A stretch of 64,000 bases of DNA from Pseudorasbora parva (lineage: Eukaryota > Chordata > Actinopteri > Cypriniformes > Gobionidae): the NCBI RefSeq assembly GCF_024679245.1, contig NC_090191.1, forward strand, positions 62,001 through 126,000, given 5' to 3'. This document shows, one piece after another, positions 8,994 through 21,436 of this stretch. The position numbers were made by a program, and so were the translations under genes. The stretch's first letter is position 1; every line of letters begins with the position of its first letter. The notes under the pieces were generated by a model. That model saw nothing but the letters and a program-made list of their open reading frames with translations. It was not told the origin of the DNA and did not search any database.

Positions 8994-11891
8994 TTAGGAA
9001 AAGTGCAATTGGAAAAGATGTGTCTTAAGATGTTTTTTAAAAATGGCTACAGACTCGGCAGCACGAATTGAGATCGGCAGGTCATTCCACCAGGTGGGAA
9101 CGGTCCAGGAAAATGTCCGTGAGAGCGATTTCATGCCTCTTTGGGAAGGAACCACGAGGCGCCGCTCATTCGCAGAACGCAAGCTTCTGGAGGGTGTGTA
9201 AGTCTGAACAATTGAGTTTAGGTATAATGGTGCAGAACCAGTGGTTGTTTTGTAGGCGAGAACTAGAGCCTTGAATTTGATGCGAGCAGCCATTGGCAAC
9301 CAGTGCAGTTTGATGAAGAGAGGCGTAACATGCGTTCTCTTCGGCTCATTAAAGACCACTCTCGCCGCTGCATTCTGGATCAGCTGCAAGGGTTTGATAG
9401 TGCATGCTGGAACCCCAGCCAGAAGAGCATTACAATAATCCAGTCTGGAGAGAACAAGAGCTCGAACCAGGAGTTGTGCAGCCTGTTCTGATAGGAAGGG
9501 TCTAATCTTTCTAATGTTGTATAAAGCAAATCTGCAGGACCGGGCTGTTGCAGTAATGTGGTCAGTGAAGTTTAACTGGTCATCAATCACAACTCCAAGG
9601 TTCCTGGCTGTCCTTGATGAAGTTATGGTCGATGAACCAAGCTGAATGTAGAAATTTTGATGAAGTGCTGGGTTGGTTGAGAAAACAAGTAATTCTGTCT
9701 TTGCAAGATTGAGTTTAAGATGATGCTCTTTCATCCAGTCAGAAATGTCTGTCAGACAGGCAGCGATACGAACACTGACTGTAGGATCATCTGGTTGAAA
9801 TGAGAAGTAGAGTTGAGTGTCATCAGCATAGCAGTGATAGGAAAAGCCATGTTTCTGAATGACGGAACCTAATGATGACATGTAGATGGAGAAGAGAAGT
9901 GGTCCAAGGACTGAGCCCTGGGGAACCCCAGTAGCTAGATGATGTGACTTAGACACTTCACCTCTCCATGACACCCTGTAGGACCTACCAGAGAGGTAAG
10001 TCCTGAACCACTGGAGGGCAGTTCCTGAGATACCCTTCGTCTTAAGTGTTGACAGGAGGATCTGGTGGTTAACTGTGTCAAAAGCAGCAAACAGATCCGG
10101 CAGAATGAGCACTGAGGATTTGGAAGCTGCTTTTGCCAGTCTCAGTGCCTCAGTTACCGAGAGCAAGGCAGTCTCAGTCGAATGGCCGCTTTTGAAGCCG
10201 GATTGGTTGTTGTCTAGGAGGTTGTCCCTTTCAAGAAACATAGAGAGTTGATTGAACACAACTCGCTCAAGGGTCTTTGCAATGAAAGGCAGAAGGGATA
10301 CCGGTCGGTAGTTTTCTAAAAGTGCTGGATTCAGAGAGGGTTTCTTAAGCAGTGGGGTTACCCGAGCCTGCTTAAATGCTGTGGGAAAGGTTCCCGTATG
10401 AAGAGAAGTGTTGACAATGTGAGTGAGTGCAGGAGTGATTGAAGAAGAAATAGCCTGAAGGAGGTGAGTGGGTATAGAATCAAGTGGACAGGTAGTAGGG
10501 TGATTGGAAAGGATGAGTTTAGAAATATCTGCCTCGGAGAGCGGAGAGAAGGATGGAAGCGTGTTCGTGTTAGTTGTTGAGATGTGCTTGTCAGTTTGTG
10601 ATGAGGAGAACTGTTTGCTGATGAGGGATGTTTTGTTTGTAAAAAATGATGCAAAGTCATCAGCTGTAAGAGTTGATGAAGGAGGGGGAGGAGGTGGACA
10701 AAGGAGAGAGGAGAATGTTTTAAAGAGTTTGCGAGAGTCAGAGCATTTGTTGATTTTGTTGTGGTAGTATGTTGTTTTAGCAGTGGAGACATTTGTAGAG
10801 AAAGAAGAGAGAAGTGACTGATACAAGGAAAGGTCAGTATAGTTTTTAGATTTCCGCCATTTCCTCTCTGCCGCCCTGAGTCCAGAGCGATGTTCACGGA
10901 GAACTTCAGACAGCCAGGGGGCAGATGGGGTGGGGCGGGCTGGTCTGGATGAAAGGGGGCAAAAACTGTCTAAGGAGGATGTTAGAGTGGAGCAAAGAGT
11001 GTCGGTAGCACTGTTAGTGTCCAGTGCTGAGAACTGAGCAGGTGGAGGGAGTGAAGATGATACCATAGTGGATAGGCGAGAGGGAGAGAGGGAGCGTAGA
11101 TTACGCCGAAAGGTGATCTGTGTTGGAGTGCGTGTTGTATCAGGAGTCAGTATGAGGTTAAGAGTGATGAGAAAGTGGTCTGAGGTGTGTAATGGAGTAA
11201 CTAAAGTGTTGTCCGTGGAGCAGTTGCGTGTGTATACAAGGTCTAATTGGTTACCTGATCTGTGAGTAGCCGTAGTAGATACTAACTTAAGGTCAAATGA
11301 AGTCAGTAGAGTGCTGAAGTCTGCAGCTAGGTGTTTATCAAGATGGATGTTGAAGTCACCAAGCAGAATCAGTGGAGTGCCATCCTCAGGGAAGCTAGAA
11401 AGTAACACATCCAACTCCTCCACAAAGTTACCGAGGTGACCTGGAGGACGATAGACCACTACCACATGGATTTTAACAGGGTGAGTAACAGTGATTGAGT
11501 GCGATTCAAATGAACTGGCCGGTAGAGATGGTAATGGATCAAATTTCCAATCATTTGAGATAAGCAAACCAGTACCCCCACCCCTCCCAATAGGCCGAGG
11601 AGTGTGTGAAAAAGTTAAATTGGTTGAAAGGGCTGCAGGAGTGGCAGTGTCCTCTGGTTTGATCCAGGTCTCAGTTAGGGCCATGAGGCTAAGCTGAGAA
11701 TGAGTCCCAATAGATGAAATGAAGTCTGCTTTGTTTACAGCAGACTGACAATTCCAGAGACCAATTGGAATAGAGAGTAAAGTAGCAGAGGATGTTAGGA
11801 TATAGCGCAAATTATTAGGATTGCGGCGTCTCATGCGTACAGCATGTGAATTACGAGTGCTAGTAGTTATAGTTGAGATTTGGAAGCACAT
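8994..11891 (-). CDS. L2 LINE ORF: endonuclease-reverse transcriptase
   Basis: 965 codons without interruption. The N-terminal apurinic-type endonuclease (about residues 40-260) shows LWNCQSAVNKADF, ETWIKP, GDFNIHLD and the SDHFLI box. The reverse transcriptase (about 510-770) shows NYRPVSLL, motif A DLFAAFDTVNH, PQGSVLGPLLF and the CYADDTQLY catalytic box. The C-terminus ends in the usual L2 region with WNDLP. All catalytic residues I can identify are present, so the protein could be active. The stop codon falls in the TTAGGG-like run. Confidence 0.9.
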   Translation of the reverse strand: MCFQISTITTSTRNSHAVRMRRRNPNNLRYILTSSATLLSIPIGLWNCQSAVNKADFISSIGTHSQLSLMALTETWIKPEDTATPAALSTNLTFSHTPRPIGRGGGTGLLISNDWKFDPLPSLPASSFESHSITVTHPVKIHVVVVYRPPGHLGNFVEELDVLLSSFPEDGTPLILLGDFNIHLDKHLAADFSTLLTSFDLKLVSTTATHRSGNQLDLVYTRNCSTDNTLVTPLHTSDHFLITLNLILTPDTTRTPTQITFRRNLRSLSPSRLSTMVSSSLPPPAQFSALDTNSATDTLCSTLTSSLDSFCPLSSRPARPTPSAPWLSEVLREHRSGLRAAERKWRKSKNYTDLSLYQSLLSSFSTNVSTAKTTYYHNKINKCSDSRKLFKTFSSLLCPPPPPPSSTLTADDFASFFTNKTSLISKQFSSSQTDKHISTTNTNTLPSFSPLSEADISKLILSNHPTTCPLDSIPTHLLQAISSSITPALTHIVNTSLHTGTFPTAFKQARVTPLLKKPSLNPALLENYRPVSLLPFIAKTLERVVFNQLSMFLERDNLLDNNQSGFKSGHSTETALLSVTEALRLAKAASKSSVLILPDLFAAFDTVNHQILLSTLKTKGISGTALQWFRTYLSGRSYRVSWRGEVSKSHHLATGVPQGSVLGPLLFSIYMSSLGSVIQKHGFSYHCYADDTQLYFSFQPDDPTVSVRIAACLTDISDWMKEHHLKLNLAKTELLVFSTNPALHQNFYIQLGSSTITSSRTARNLGVVIDDQLNFTDHITATARSCRFALYNIRKIRPFLSEQAAQLLVRALVLSRLDYCNALLAGVPACTIKPLQLIQNAAARVVFNEPKRTHVTPLFIKLHWLPMAARIKFKALVLAYKTTTGSAPLYLNSIVQTYTPSRSLRSANERRLVVPSQRGMKSLSRTFSWTVPTWWNDLPISIRAAESVAIFKKHLKTHLFQLHFS

Positions 11892-12003
11892 GGTGAATAC
11901 AGATTAGAGAAAAGGCCAGATCGGAATTAGAAAAGAACCGAACACAAATAATGAAAGGAAGATGATACTCAAGTGGCTTGTCGAGGTCCTTGCTCGCGAG
12001 GAG

Positions 12004-12203
12004 TTGCACAGGGAAGAGTTGAAGTCTTTACACTCGTCGGTCTTGCACAGGGAAGAGTTGAAGTCTTTACACTCGTCGGTCTTGCACAGGGAAGAGTTGA
12101 AGTCTTTACACTCGTCGGTCTTGCACAGGGAAGAGTTGAAGTCTTTACACTCGTCGGTCTTGCACAGGGAAGAGTTGAAGTCTTTACACTCGTCGGTCTT
12201 CAC
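12004..12203. repeat. 39-bp tandem repeat, 5 copies
   Basis: Five near-identical units containing GGGAAGAGTTGAAGTC and ending CTCGTCGGTC. They sit directly upstream of the L2 ORF on the minus strand, where tandem 5' UTR or promoter units of LINEs are often found. The period is a multiple of three, which explains the open frames. Confidence 0.85.
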
Positions 12204-12293
12204 ACAAGGAGGGCTTCACACTGCCGCTTCCGCTGCCGCGGACTATCGCGCTATTTATACTCACTTGAGTATCGTTATTGAAAGCAGCTGGGA

Positions 12294-12796
12294 ACGCCCC
12301 CAACAAACTGACTCCCAACGTGGCAAAGACCAAACAAATGCTAACTCAACAAATGCTAACTCCCACACACACCACCACAATACACCAAAACTACTAATAC
12401 ACACCACTGCACCACACAGACACACTTATCCAACAACAAATGAACAAACAATCAAAAATGAGAAAAGTTACAAACACTTACACAGTAGTTGTCTATCAGT
12501 CAATCAATGCTTCACCTCTAACCAGCTGCTAACAAACACACGAGGCTTTTAATACCTCGCTGGCCACGCCCCCAACAAACTGACTCCCAACGTGGCAAAG
12601 ACCAAACAAATGCTAACTCAACAAATGCTAACTCCCACACACACCACCACAATACACCAAAACTACTAATACACACCACTGCACCACACAGACACACTTA
12701 TCCAACAACAAATGAACAAACAATCAAAAATGAGAAAAGTTACAAACACTTACACAGTAGTTGTCTATCAGTCAATCAATGCTTCACCTCTAACCC
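12294..12796. repeat. 273-bp-period tandem duplication
   Basis: The segment starting CGCCCCCAACAAACTG at 12294 recurs at 12567 with the same downstream sequence to CACCTCTAACC. The two copies look identical and are separated by about 40 bp. It may be further L2 5' sequence or host DNA. Confidence 0.85.
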
Positions 12797-13675
12797 ACCT
12801 CTGGTTCTTCAGAATATGTGCTCGATGATGCATATTTACTTATTCAAGTAATAAGGTATTCTTGTAAGTTTATAAAATGCCATTGTAAATGCATAATTAC
12901 GTAATCGCCATGTTGGCCCTCCATCTGAGTACATTAGTCTAGGAGGGACATACCCGTAAATAAGCTTCGCCTTTCGCGTTTAACGCTCAATGTACCGTGT
13001 CGAATGTAAGTAGGGGGATTGCCGTGTTGATCTTAGATTAAATCGGCCACCGTAGAGTTAAACGAATCGGAATTGAGAGGAACAGAACTAAATATTCCCG
13101 GTTGGTCATATGCATTTCCGCCGCTAGTTGGGGGAATTAATACGCGGTGTGGTTAAACTCCGGCGGGCTCGGATAGATCCAGTGACGTAGAAGCTTGAGG
13201 GTGGTGCGTAGACTTTCTCTTCCTGCCGACTTGTTGCGTCTGCCGGATGAAGGAGCGGTTACTGGCTGTGAGAAGCAGGTTCTGGTGGATTAGTCAGAGT
13301 ATTAAGGCCAGGTGCAGTAGGTACGCGCTGGATAACTTCGGCTGATGGGATACCGGTAAGCATTCATGGCTTGATAATGTCCTCCAAAGGCCCTTTTTCC
13401 GGTCGACCCGCGGCACTGAATGTGCGAGCTGCGCATGTGGATGGGAGGAAGCGGCAAACTTCGTCGTCAGTAACAGGAGAATGACGAACGCGGGCGTGTC
13501 AGTGGACGTGACGATTGGCGAGCAAGACGAATCGTCACTTCAGTATCTGCGAACTCAAACATGTGTAAGTACAGAGCCTTTATACCGTGAGCATGAGAAT
13601 ATCATTGGATTAGAGTGAAGGCATTAAGTGACGTAGTAATTGAGTCTTCCCAGCAGAACTTATGCTAGAGCTTTC
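12797..13675. other. Right part of outer retroelement, no gene seen
   Basis: About 0.9 kb of GC-moderate sequence with no long frame. On the minus strand parts read as proline-rich stretches interrupted by stops. By position this would be the 5' end of the outer DIRS-like element. Confidence 0.35.
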
Positions 13676-13750
13676 ATTTCTCTCTTTTCCAGGTCTCCCA
13701 AATCCATTAAAATATTCACAGAAATCTTTCTCTTCTAATAATTTAATATT
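13676..13750. repeat. Duplicated flank, copy A (right half)
   Basis: Matches 22911-22979 almost exactly, from CTCTTTTCCAGG to ATATTAAA. This is the right flank of the 13.3-kb insertion. Confidence 0.85.
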
Positions 13751-13968
13751 AAAGTGTCAGTTCTTTCTATTGTGCATTCAACTGTGATGAATTTATGATC
13801 AGAAATCGATGTTGGCATTTGTACGGTTTTTACAGTTCTATTTCTCATATTTTGTGACACATAAATCATATCCAACCGTGCAGAAAACATTTTGTTATTG
13901 GTGGCTTTCACCCACGTGTCCTGCCGAGTTGTAGGGTTGTATTGTCGCCACACATCTGAGAAATGCAA
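13735..13968 (-). pseudogene. LINE endonuclease fragment, L1/Tx1-like
   Basis: 77 codons with the pattern DVWR...NPTTRQDTW...ARLDMIYVS...SDHKFITV. This matches the C-terminal part of an apurinic-type LINE endonuclease; the W-x-P-x4-TW spacing is Tx1-like. It is truncated at both ends. Confidence 0.6.
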
Positions 13969-13975
13969 ACTATCA

Positions 13976-15780
13976 ATTATACGGTCTAATCAGAAAGATG
14001 ATTGTGCATGCTCTTCCTGATTTCTGTCTAGATTCAAATTTGAAAAGATTTGAAAGCAAAAGATGACCTCAGACATCTGCCCGCTCAGAAGCTCAGTTAA
14101 ATATATAGGTGCCAAACCATTCAAAGCTTTATAGATCAACAATAAAATTCAAAAAACAATAAAATCCACTCTCCAATAAACAGGTAACCAAGGTAAAGAG
14201 GCTAAAACCGGTGTAATATGATGAAATAGCTTTGTTCGTGTCAGTAATCTTGCGTTAATTGTAAACGTGATAAAGTGAGATTGTTCAAAGACGAAAACAA
14301 AGCATGAAAATAATCAAGACGGAGGAGATAAAAGCATGAATAAGCTTCTCTGTATCATTAAAATGTAAAAACTGCCTCACCAATGTTTCTTAACTGATAA
14401 AAACAGGACTGAATTAGCTTTTTAATATGAAATACAACATTTAAATTAGAATCAAAATAAACACCCACATTTCTCACTGCCTGCTTAATATTTGGAAAAA
14501 ACCCATTTAAAGCAAACTCAAGCTGATTTTTAGTTGAGCTCTGACCAATTATCACAACTTCAGTTTTTTCTGTATTTAACTGCAGGAAATTTAAGGCCAG
14601 CCTATTTGTTATGTCAGCTAAGCAAGCTTGAAGAAACCCAGACTATTCAGATCCTGAGAGCTCAGAGATGAGTATAACTGTAGGTCATCTGCATAACAGT
14701 GGAAATGTGTATTATGTTCTCTGATTACAGCGCCTAATGGCAACATGTAGATTGAAAACAAGATTGGTCCTAACAGTGAACCCTGCCGAATGCCACGTAT
14801 AATTTCAGAACGTTGGGCTACTTCATCTCCTACTGACACTACAAATGTCCTGTTTGACAAATAAGACACAAACCAATCCAACGCCCTCCCCGAACCCCAA
14901 ACCCATGTTCCCAACGCCTATAGTCCTATTCACTTCCTTGAACAGTCTAACAGGAACCACATCGTTAACACAACTCGAAGGTTTTAAACGTTTTACACAA
15001 TCTCAGAAATATCTTGCTCAGATACCAGTCAAAAGAAATCCAACAATACCATTCTACTAGATAAATCATCCTCCTTTTGCACCAAAGGAGGCAACATTGA
15101 AGACCTTATATTTGCAACCTTATCCACAAAATATTTCATAAAATACTTACAGCCTATCGGACTTAAGGTAATACTAGGCCGCGGGTTTGTCAGTTCGTTA
15201 ATTACATTAAATAAAAACCTGGAATTGTGACGATTATTATCTACCAAGTTAGAAAAATAATCAGATCTTGCAACTTTAACTGTCTTATTAAAAAGCAACA
15301 GTGAAACCTTCCAGTGCCCAAAATTAACATTGATTTACACATTCGTTCAGCGTTCCTACACTTTCTCTTTAATATACGAATGTCTTCATTTATCATGTGC
15401 TTGATTAGCAAGAGACTAGGTTTTTATTTGAACTGGGGCCACTGAGTCTAATAATGAGGAACTAAGACTACTAACATCATTCAGCAGTTGCATCATAAGC
15501 CCAGTCATCCGTTAAAGCATAAACATTTGCTGAGAATTTATCTGCAACTTCTGGGTTTAACACGATATAAATAAGGATCACTTGTCTTAATGTTGTTCCG
15601 TTCTACAGCCAATTGAATATCAAAACTAATGATCTTATGAACAGACATCACACTATCTTCTAATATAAAATAGTTTGGTGCTAATCCAAAAGTAAAAGCT
15701 AAATCTAATGTATGACATGGCTATGTGTAGAGCCTGATGAAGTGATACACAGTGCAGCTACGAGACGTATCAACATATCA
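13976..15780 (-). pseudogene. Degenerate L2-like LINE
   Basis: Broken minus-strand reverse transcriptase. 15029-15298 carries a pre-RT region. 14618-14914 carries SYLSNR, RQGSLLGPILFSIYM and YADDLQLY. 14358-14555 carries the post-RT segment, and C-terminal coding is recognisable down to about 14050. Upstream, near 15640-15760, the sequence resembles an L2-type endonuclease. Frameshifts and stops separate the pieces, so this is an old copy. Confidence 0.75.
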
Positions 15781-16015
15781 TCTGACTGCAGATACGGAAT
15801 CACCTTCTTCTCTGAATGGGTCTTCTTAAGGTAGCAGCGGCGACACCGAGCTTGAGCGTACACGTGACATATTTAGTAAAAAATACAGCTTTTGTTAGTT
15901 TTTAAAAGTGTACTAATTGCTATTTAATCAAATATCAAGGAAGAAAAGTATAGTTGTGGCATAAGGTGACATGAGAGCAGGGCTGGGGCACGCTCGGCCC
16001 GACATGAGACGGTTC
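15781..16015. other. Unique spacer before satellite array
   Basis: About 230 bp with no coding signal. The last 40 bp before the array (GCACGCTCGGCCCGACATG) are GC-rich. Confidence 0.4.
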
Positions 16016-19000
16016 ATCCGGGGTTCGAACCGCAATACGCCATCCGGGGTTCGAACCGCGATACGCCATCCGGAGTTTGAACCGCGATACGCCATCGGGA
16101 GTTCGAACCGCCATACGCCATCCGGAGTTCAAACCGCGATACGCCATCCGGAGTTTGAACCGCGATACGCCATCGGGAGTTCGAACCGCCATACGCCATC
16201 CGGAGTTTGAACCGCCATACGCCATCCGGAGTTCGAACCGCGATACGCCATCCGGGTTCCGAACCGCGATACGCCATCCGGAGTTCTGAACCGCGATACG
16301 CCATCCGGGGTTCGAACCGCGATACGCCATCCGGGTTCCGAACCGCGATACGCCATCCGGAGTTTGAACCGCCATACGCCATCCGGAGTTCGAACCGCGA
16401 TACGCCATCCGGGTTCCGAACCGCGATACGCCATCCGGAGTTTGAACCGCCATACGCCATCCGGAGTTCGAACCGCGATACGCCATCCGGGTTCCGAACC
16501 GCGATACGCCATCCGGAGTTCTGAACCGCCATACGCCATCCGGGGTTCGAACCGCGATACGCCATCCGGAGTTTGAACCGCGATACGACATCCGGAGTTC
16601 GAACCGCGATACGCCATCCGGAGTTCGAACCGCGATACGACATCCGGAGTTCAAACCGCCATACGCCATCCGGAGTTCGAACCGCCATACGCCATCCGGA
16701 GTTCAAACCGCCATACGCCATCCGGAGTTCGAACCGCCATACGCCATCCGGAGTTCGAACCGCGATACGCCATCCGGAGTTCGAACCGCGATACGCCATC
16801 CGGAGTTCGAACCGCGATACGACATCCGGAGTTCGAACCGCGATACGCCATCCGGAGTTCGAACCGCCATACGCCATCCGGAGTTCGAACCGCCATACGC
16901 CATCCGGAGTTCGAACCGCCATACGCCAGCCGGAGTTCGAACCGCGATACGCCATCCGGAGTTCGAACCGCCATACGCCATCCGGAGTTCGAACCGCGAT
17001 ACGCCATCCGGAGTTCGAACCGCGATACGCCATCGGGAGTTCGAACCGCCATACGCCATCCGGAGTTCAAACCGCGATACGCCATCCGGAGTTTGAACCG
17101 CGATACGCCATCGGGAGTTCGAACCGCCATACGCCATCCGGAGTTTGAACCGCCATACGCCATCCGGAGTTCGAACCGCAATACGCCATCCGGGTTCCGA
17201 ACCGCGATACGCCATCCGGAGTTCTGAACCGCGATACGCCATCCGGGGTTCGAACCGCGATACGCCATCCGGAGTTCGAACCGCCATACGCCATCCGGGG
17301 TTCGAACCGCGATACGCCATCCGGAGTTTGAACCGCGATACGACATCCGGAGTTCGAACCGCGATACGCCATCCGGAGTTCGACCCGCCATACGCCATCC
17401 GGAGTTCGAACCGCGATACGCCATCCGGAGTTCGAACCGCGATACGCCATCCGGAGTTCGAACCGCCATACGCCATCCGGAGTTCAAACCGCCATACGCC
17501 ATCCGGAGTTCGAACCGCCATACGCCATCCGGAGTTCAAACCGCCATACGCCATCCGGGGTTCGAACCGCGATACGACATCCGGAGTTCGAACCGCGATA
17601 CGACATCCGGAGTTCGAACCGCGATACGCCATCCGGAGTTCGAACCGCCATACGCCATCCGGAGTTCGAACCGCGATACGACATCCGGAGTTCGAACCGC
17701 GATACGCCATCCGGAGTTCGAACCGCCATACGCCATCCGGAGTTCAAACCGCCATACGCCATCCGGAGTTCGAACCGCCATACGCCATCCGGAGTTCGAA
17801 CCGCGATACGCCATCCGGAGTTCGAACCGCGATACGCCATCCGGAGTTCGAACCGCGATACGACATCCGGAGTTCGAACCGCGATACGCCATCCGGAGTT
17901 CGAACCGCCATACGCCATCCGGAGTTCGAACCGCCATACGCCATCCGGAGTTCGAACCGCCATACGCCAGCCGGAGTTCGAACCGCGATACGCCATCCGG
18001 AGTTCGAACCGCCATACGCCATCCGGAGTTCGAACCGCGATACGCCATCCGGAGTTCGAACCGCGATACGCCATCCGGAGTTCGAACCGCGATACGCCAT
18101 CCGGAGTTCGAACCGCCATACGCCATCCGGGGTTCGAACCGCGATACGCCATCCGGAGTTTGAACCGCGATACGACATCCGGAGTTCGAACCGCGATACG
18201 CCATCCGGAGTTCGACCCGCCATACGCCATCCGGAGTTCGAACCGCGATACGCCATCCGGAGTTCGAACCGCGATACGCCATCCGGAGTTCGAACCGCCA
18301 TACGCCATCCGGAGTTCAAACCGCCATACGCCATCCGGAGTTCGAACCGCCATACGCCATCCGGAGTTCAAACCGCCATACGCCATCCGGGGTTCGAACC
18401 GCGATACGACATCCGGAGTTCGAACCGCGATACGACATCCGGAGTTCGAACCGCGATACGCCATCCGGAGTTCGAACCGCCATACGCCATCCGGAGTTCG
18501 AACCGCGATACGACATCCGGAGTTCGAACCGCGATACGCCATCCGGAGTTCGAACCGCCATACGCCATCCGGAGTTCAAACCGCCATACGCCATCCGGAG
18601 TTCGAACCGCCATACGCCATCCGGAGTTCGAACCGCGATACGCCATCCGGAGTTCGAACCGCGATACGACATCCGGAGTTCGAACCGCGATACGCCATCC
18701 GGAGTTCGAACCGCCATACGCCATCCGGAGTTCGAACCGCGATACGCCATCCGGAGTTCGAACCGCCATACGCCATCCGGAGTTCGAACCGCGATACGAC
18801 ATCCGGAGTTCGAACCGCGATACGCCATCCGGAGTTCGAACCGCCATACGCCATCCGGAGTTCGAACCGCGATACGACATCCGGAGTTCGAACCGCGATA
18901 CGCCATCCGGAGTTCGAACCGCGATACGACATCCGGAGTTCGAACCGCGATACGCCATCCGGAGTTCGAACCGCGATACGCCATCCGGAGTTCGAACCGC

Positions 19001-21436
19001 CATACGCCATCCGGAGTTCGAACCGCGATACGACATCCGGAGTTCGAACCGCGATACGCCATCCGGAGTTCGAACCGCCATACGCCATCCGGAGTTCAAA
19101 CCGCCATACGCCATCCGGAGTTCGAACCGCGATACGCCATCCGGGGTTCGAACCGCGATACGCCATCCGGAGTTCGAACCGCGATACGACATCCGGAGTT
19201 CGAACCGCGATACGCCATCCGGAGTTCGAACCGCCATACGCCATCCGGAGTTCGAACCGCCATACGCCATCCGGAGTTCGAACCGCCATACGCCAGCCGG
19301 AGTTCGAACCGCGATACGCCATCCGGAGTTCGAACCGCCATACGCCATCCGGAGTTCGAACCGCGATACGCCATCCGGAGTTCGAACCGCGATACGCCAT
19401 CCGGAGTTCGAACCGCGATACGCCATCCGGAGTTCGAACCGCGATACGCCATCCGGGGTTCGAACCGCGATACGCCATCCGGGGTTCGCACCGCGATACG
19501 CCATCCGGAGTTCGAACCGCGATACGCCATCCGGAGTTCGAACCGCGATACGCCATCCGGAGTTCGAACCGCCATACGCCATCCGGAGTTCGACCCGCCA
19601 TACGCCATCCGGAGTTCGAACCGCCATACGCCATCCGGAGTTCGACCCGCCATACGCCATCCGGGGTTCGACCCGCCATACGCCATCCGGGGTTCGCACC
19701 GCGATACGCCATCCGGGGTTCGCACCGCGATACGCCATCCGGGGTTCGAACCGCCATACGCCATCCGGAGTTCAAACCGCCATACGCCATCCGGAGTTCG
19801 AACCGCGATACGCCATCCGGAGTTCGAACCGCCATACGCCATCCGGAGTTCAAACCGCCATACGCCATCCGGAGTTCGAACCGCCATACGCCATCCGGAG
19901 TTCGAACCGCCATACGCCATCCGGAGTTCGAACCGCCATACGCCAGCCGGAGTTCGAACCGCGATACGCCATCCGGAGTTCGAACCGCCATACGCCATCC
20001 GGAGTTCGAACCGCGATACGCCATCCGGAGTTCGAACCGCGATACGCCATCCGGAGTTCGAACCGCGATACGCCATCCGGAGTTCGAACCGCGATACGCC
20101 ATCCGGGGTTCGAACCGCGATACGCCATCCGGGGTTCGCACCGCGATACGCCATCCGGAGTTCGAACCGCGATACGCCATCCGGAGTTCGAACCGCGATA
20201 CGCCATCCGGAGTTCGAACCGCCATACGCCATCCGGAGTTCGACCCGCCATACGCCATCCGGAGTTCGAACCGCCATACGCCATCCGGAGTTCGACCCGC
20301 CATACGCCATCCGGGGTTCGACCCGCCATACGCCATCCGGGGTTCGCACCGCGATACGCCATCCGGGGTTCGCACCGCGATACGCCATCCGGGGTTCGCA
20401 CCGCGATACGCCATCCGGGGTTCGAACCGCCATACGCCATCCGGAGTTCCAACCGCCATACGCCATCCGGAGTTCGAACCGCGATACGCCATCCGGAGTT
20501 CGAACCGCCATACGCCATCCGGAGTTCGAACCGCGATACGCCATCCGGAGTTCGAACCGCGATACGCCATCCGGGGTTCGAACCGCGATACGCCATCCGG
20601 GGTTCGACCCGCCATACGCCATCCGGGGTTCGCACCGCGATACGCCATCCGGGGTTCGCACCGCGATACGCCATCCGGGGTTCGACCCGCCATACGCCAT
20701 CGGGAGTTCGAACCGCCATACGCCATCCGGAGTTCAAACCGCCATACGCCATCCGGAGTTCGAACCGCGATACGCCATCCGGAGTTCGACCCGCCATACG
20801 CCATCCGGAGTTCGACCCACCATACGCCATCCGGGGTTCGAACCGCGATACCCCATCCGGAGTTCGAACCGCGATACGCCATCCGGAGTTCGACCCGCCA
20901 TACGCCATCCGGGGTTCGAACCGCGATACGCCATCCGGGTTCCGAAACGCGATACGCCATCCGGGTTCCAAACCGCGATACCCCATCCGGGTTCCGAACC
21001 GCGATACGCCATCCGGGTTCCGAACCGCGATACGCCATCCGGGTTCCGAACTGCGATACGCCATACGGAGTTCGAACCGCGATACGCCATCCGGAGTTCC
21101 GAACCGCGATACGCCATCCGGGTTCCGAAACGCGATACGCCATCCGGGTTCCAAACCGCGATACCCCATCCGGGTTCCAAACCGCGATACCCCATCCGGG
21201 TTCCGAACCGCGATACGCCATCCGGGTTCCGAACCGCGATACGCCATCCGGGTTCCGAACTGCGATACGCCATACGGAGTTCGAACCGCGATACGCCATC
21301 CGGAGTTCGAACCGCGATACGCCATACGGAGTTCGAACCGCGATACGCCATACGGAGTTCGAACCGCGATACGCCATATGGAGTTCGAACCGCGATACGC
21401 CATCCGGAGTTCGAACCGCGATACGCCATCCGGAGA
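16016..21436 (+). repeat. 26-bp CpG-rich satellite array 1
   Basis: About 208 tandem monomers of 26 bp, built from GTTCGAACCGCGATACGCC followed by ATCCGGA. Each typical monomer has five CpGs and contains the palindromes TTCGAA and TCCGGA. Variation is concentrated at a few sites: GCGATA/GCCATA, ACGCC/ACGAC, GGAGTT/GGGGTT/GGGTTCC. Two higher-order repeats are visible: 832 bp (32 monomers, 17710 versus 18542) and 650 bp (25 monomers, 19451 versus 20101). No stop codons arise in most frames, so the long open frames here are a by-product. Confidence 0.95.

Larger units (their letters stand above)
8464..12203 (-). mobile_element. L2-clade LINE, near full length
   Basis: The 3' end is the TGTAAA-type tail at 8464-8475 (minus strand), preceded by the conserved L2/UnaL2 tail stem (TTTGGATAAAAGCGTCTGC, about 8495-8513) that the reverse transcriptase recognises. 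A 3' UTR of about 530 bp includes two diverged copies of one segment (8651 and 8833) and a short TTAGGG-like run at 8977-8998. The single large ORF is intact. Upstream lies a 39-bp repeat array that may belong to the 5' UTR. The 5' boundary is uncertain and may reach 12796. Confidence 0.8.
379..13675. mobile_element. 13.3-kb nested retroelement insertion
   Basis: The second copy of the flanking sequence joins positions equivalent to 378 and 13676 directly at 22904/22911, so everything between is inserted. Removing the gypsy element (941-4633) and the L2-related block (about 8464-12796) leaves roughly 5.3 kb with decayed DIRS-like RNase H and tyrosine recombinase on the minus strand. That fits one DIRS-size host element later hit by two others. 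There is no convincing target duplication; both edges only share TTCT, which agrees with integration by a tyrosine recombinase. That the outer 5.3 kb is a single element is inference. Confidence 0.6.

Noticed and set aside
8977..8998. Interstitial telomere repeat
   Set aside because: Only about three and a half TTAGGG units, overlapping the stop codon and 3' UTR of the L2 element; more likely a feature of the LINE.
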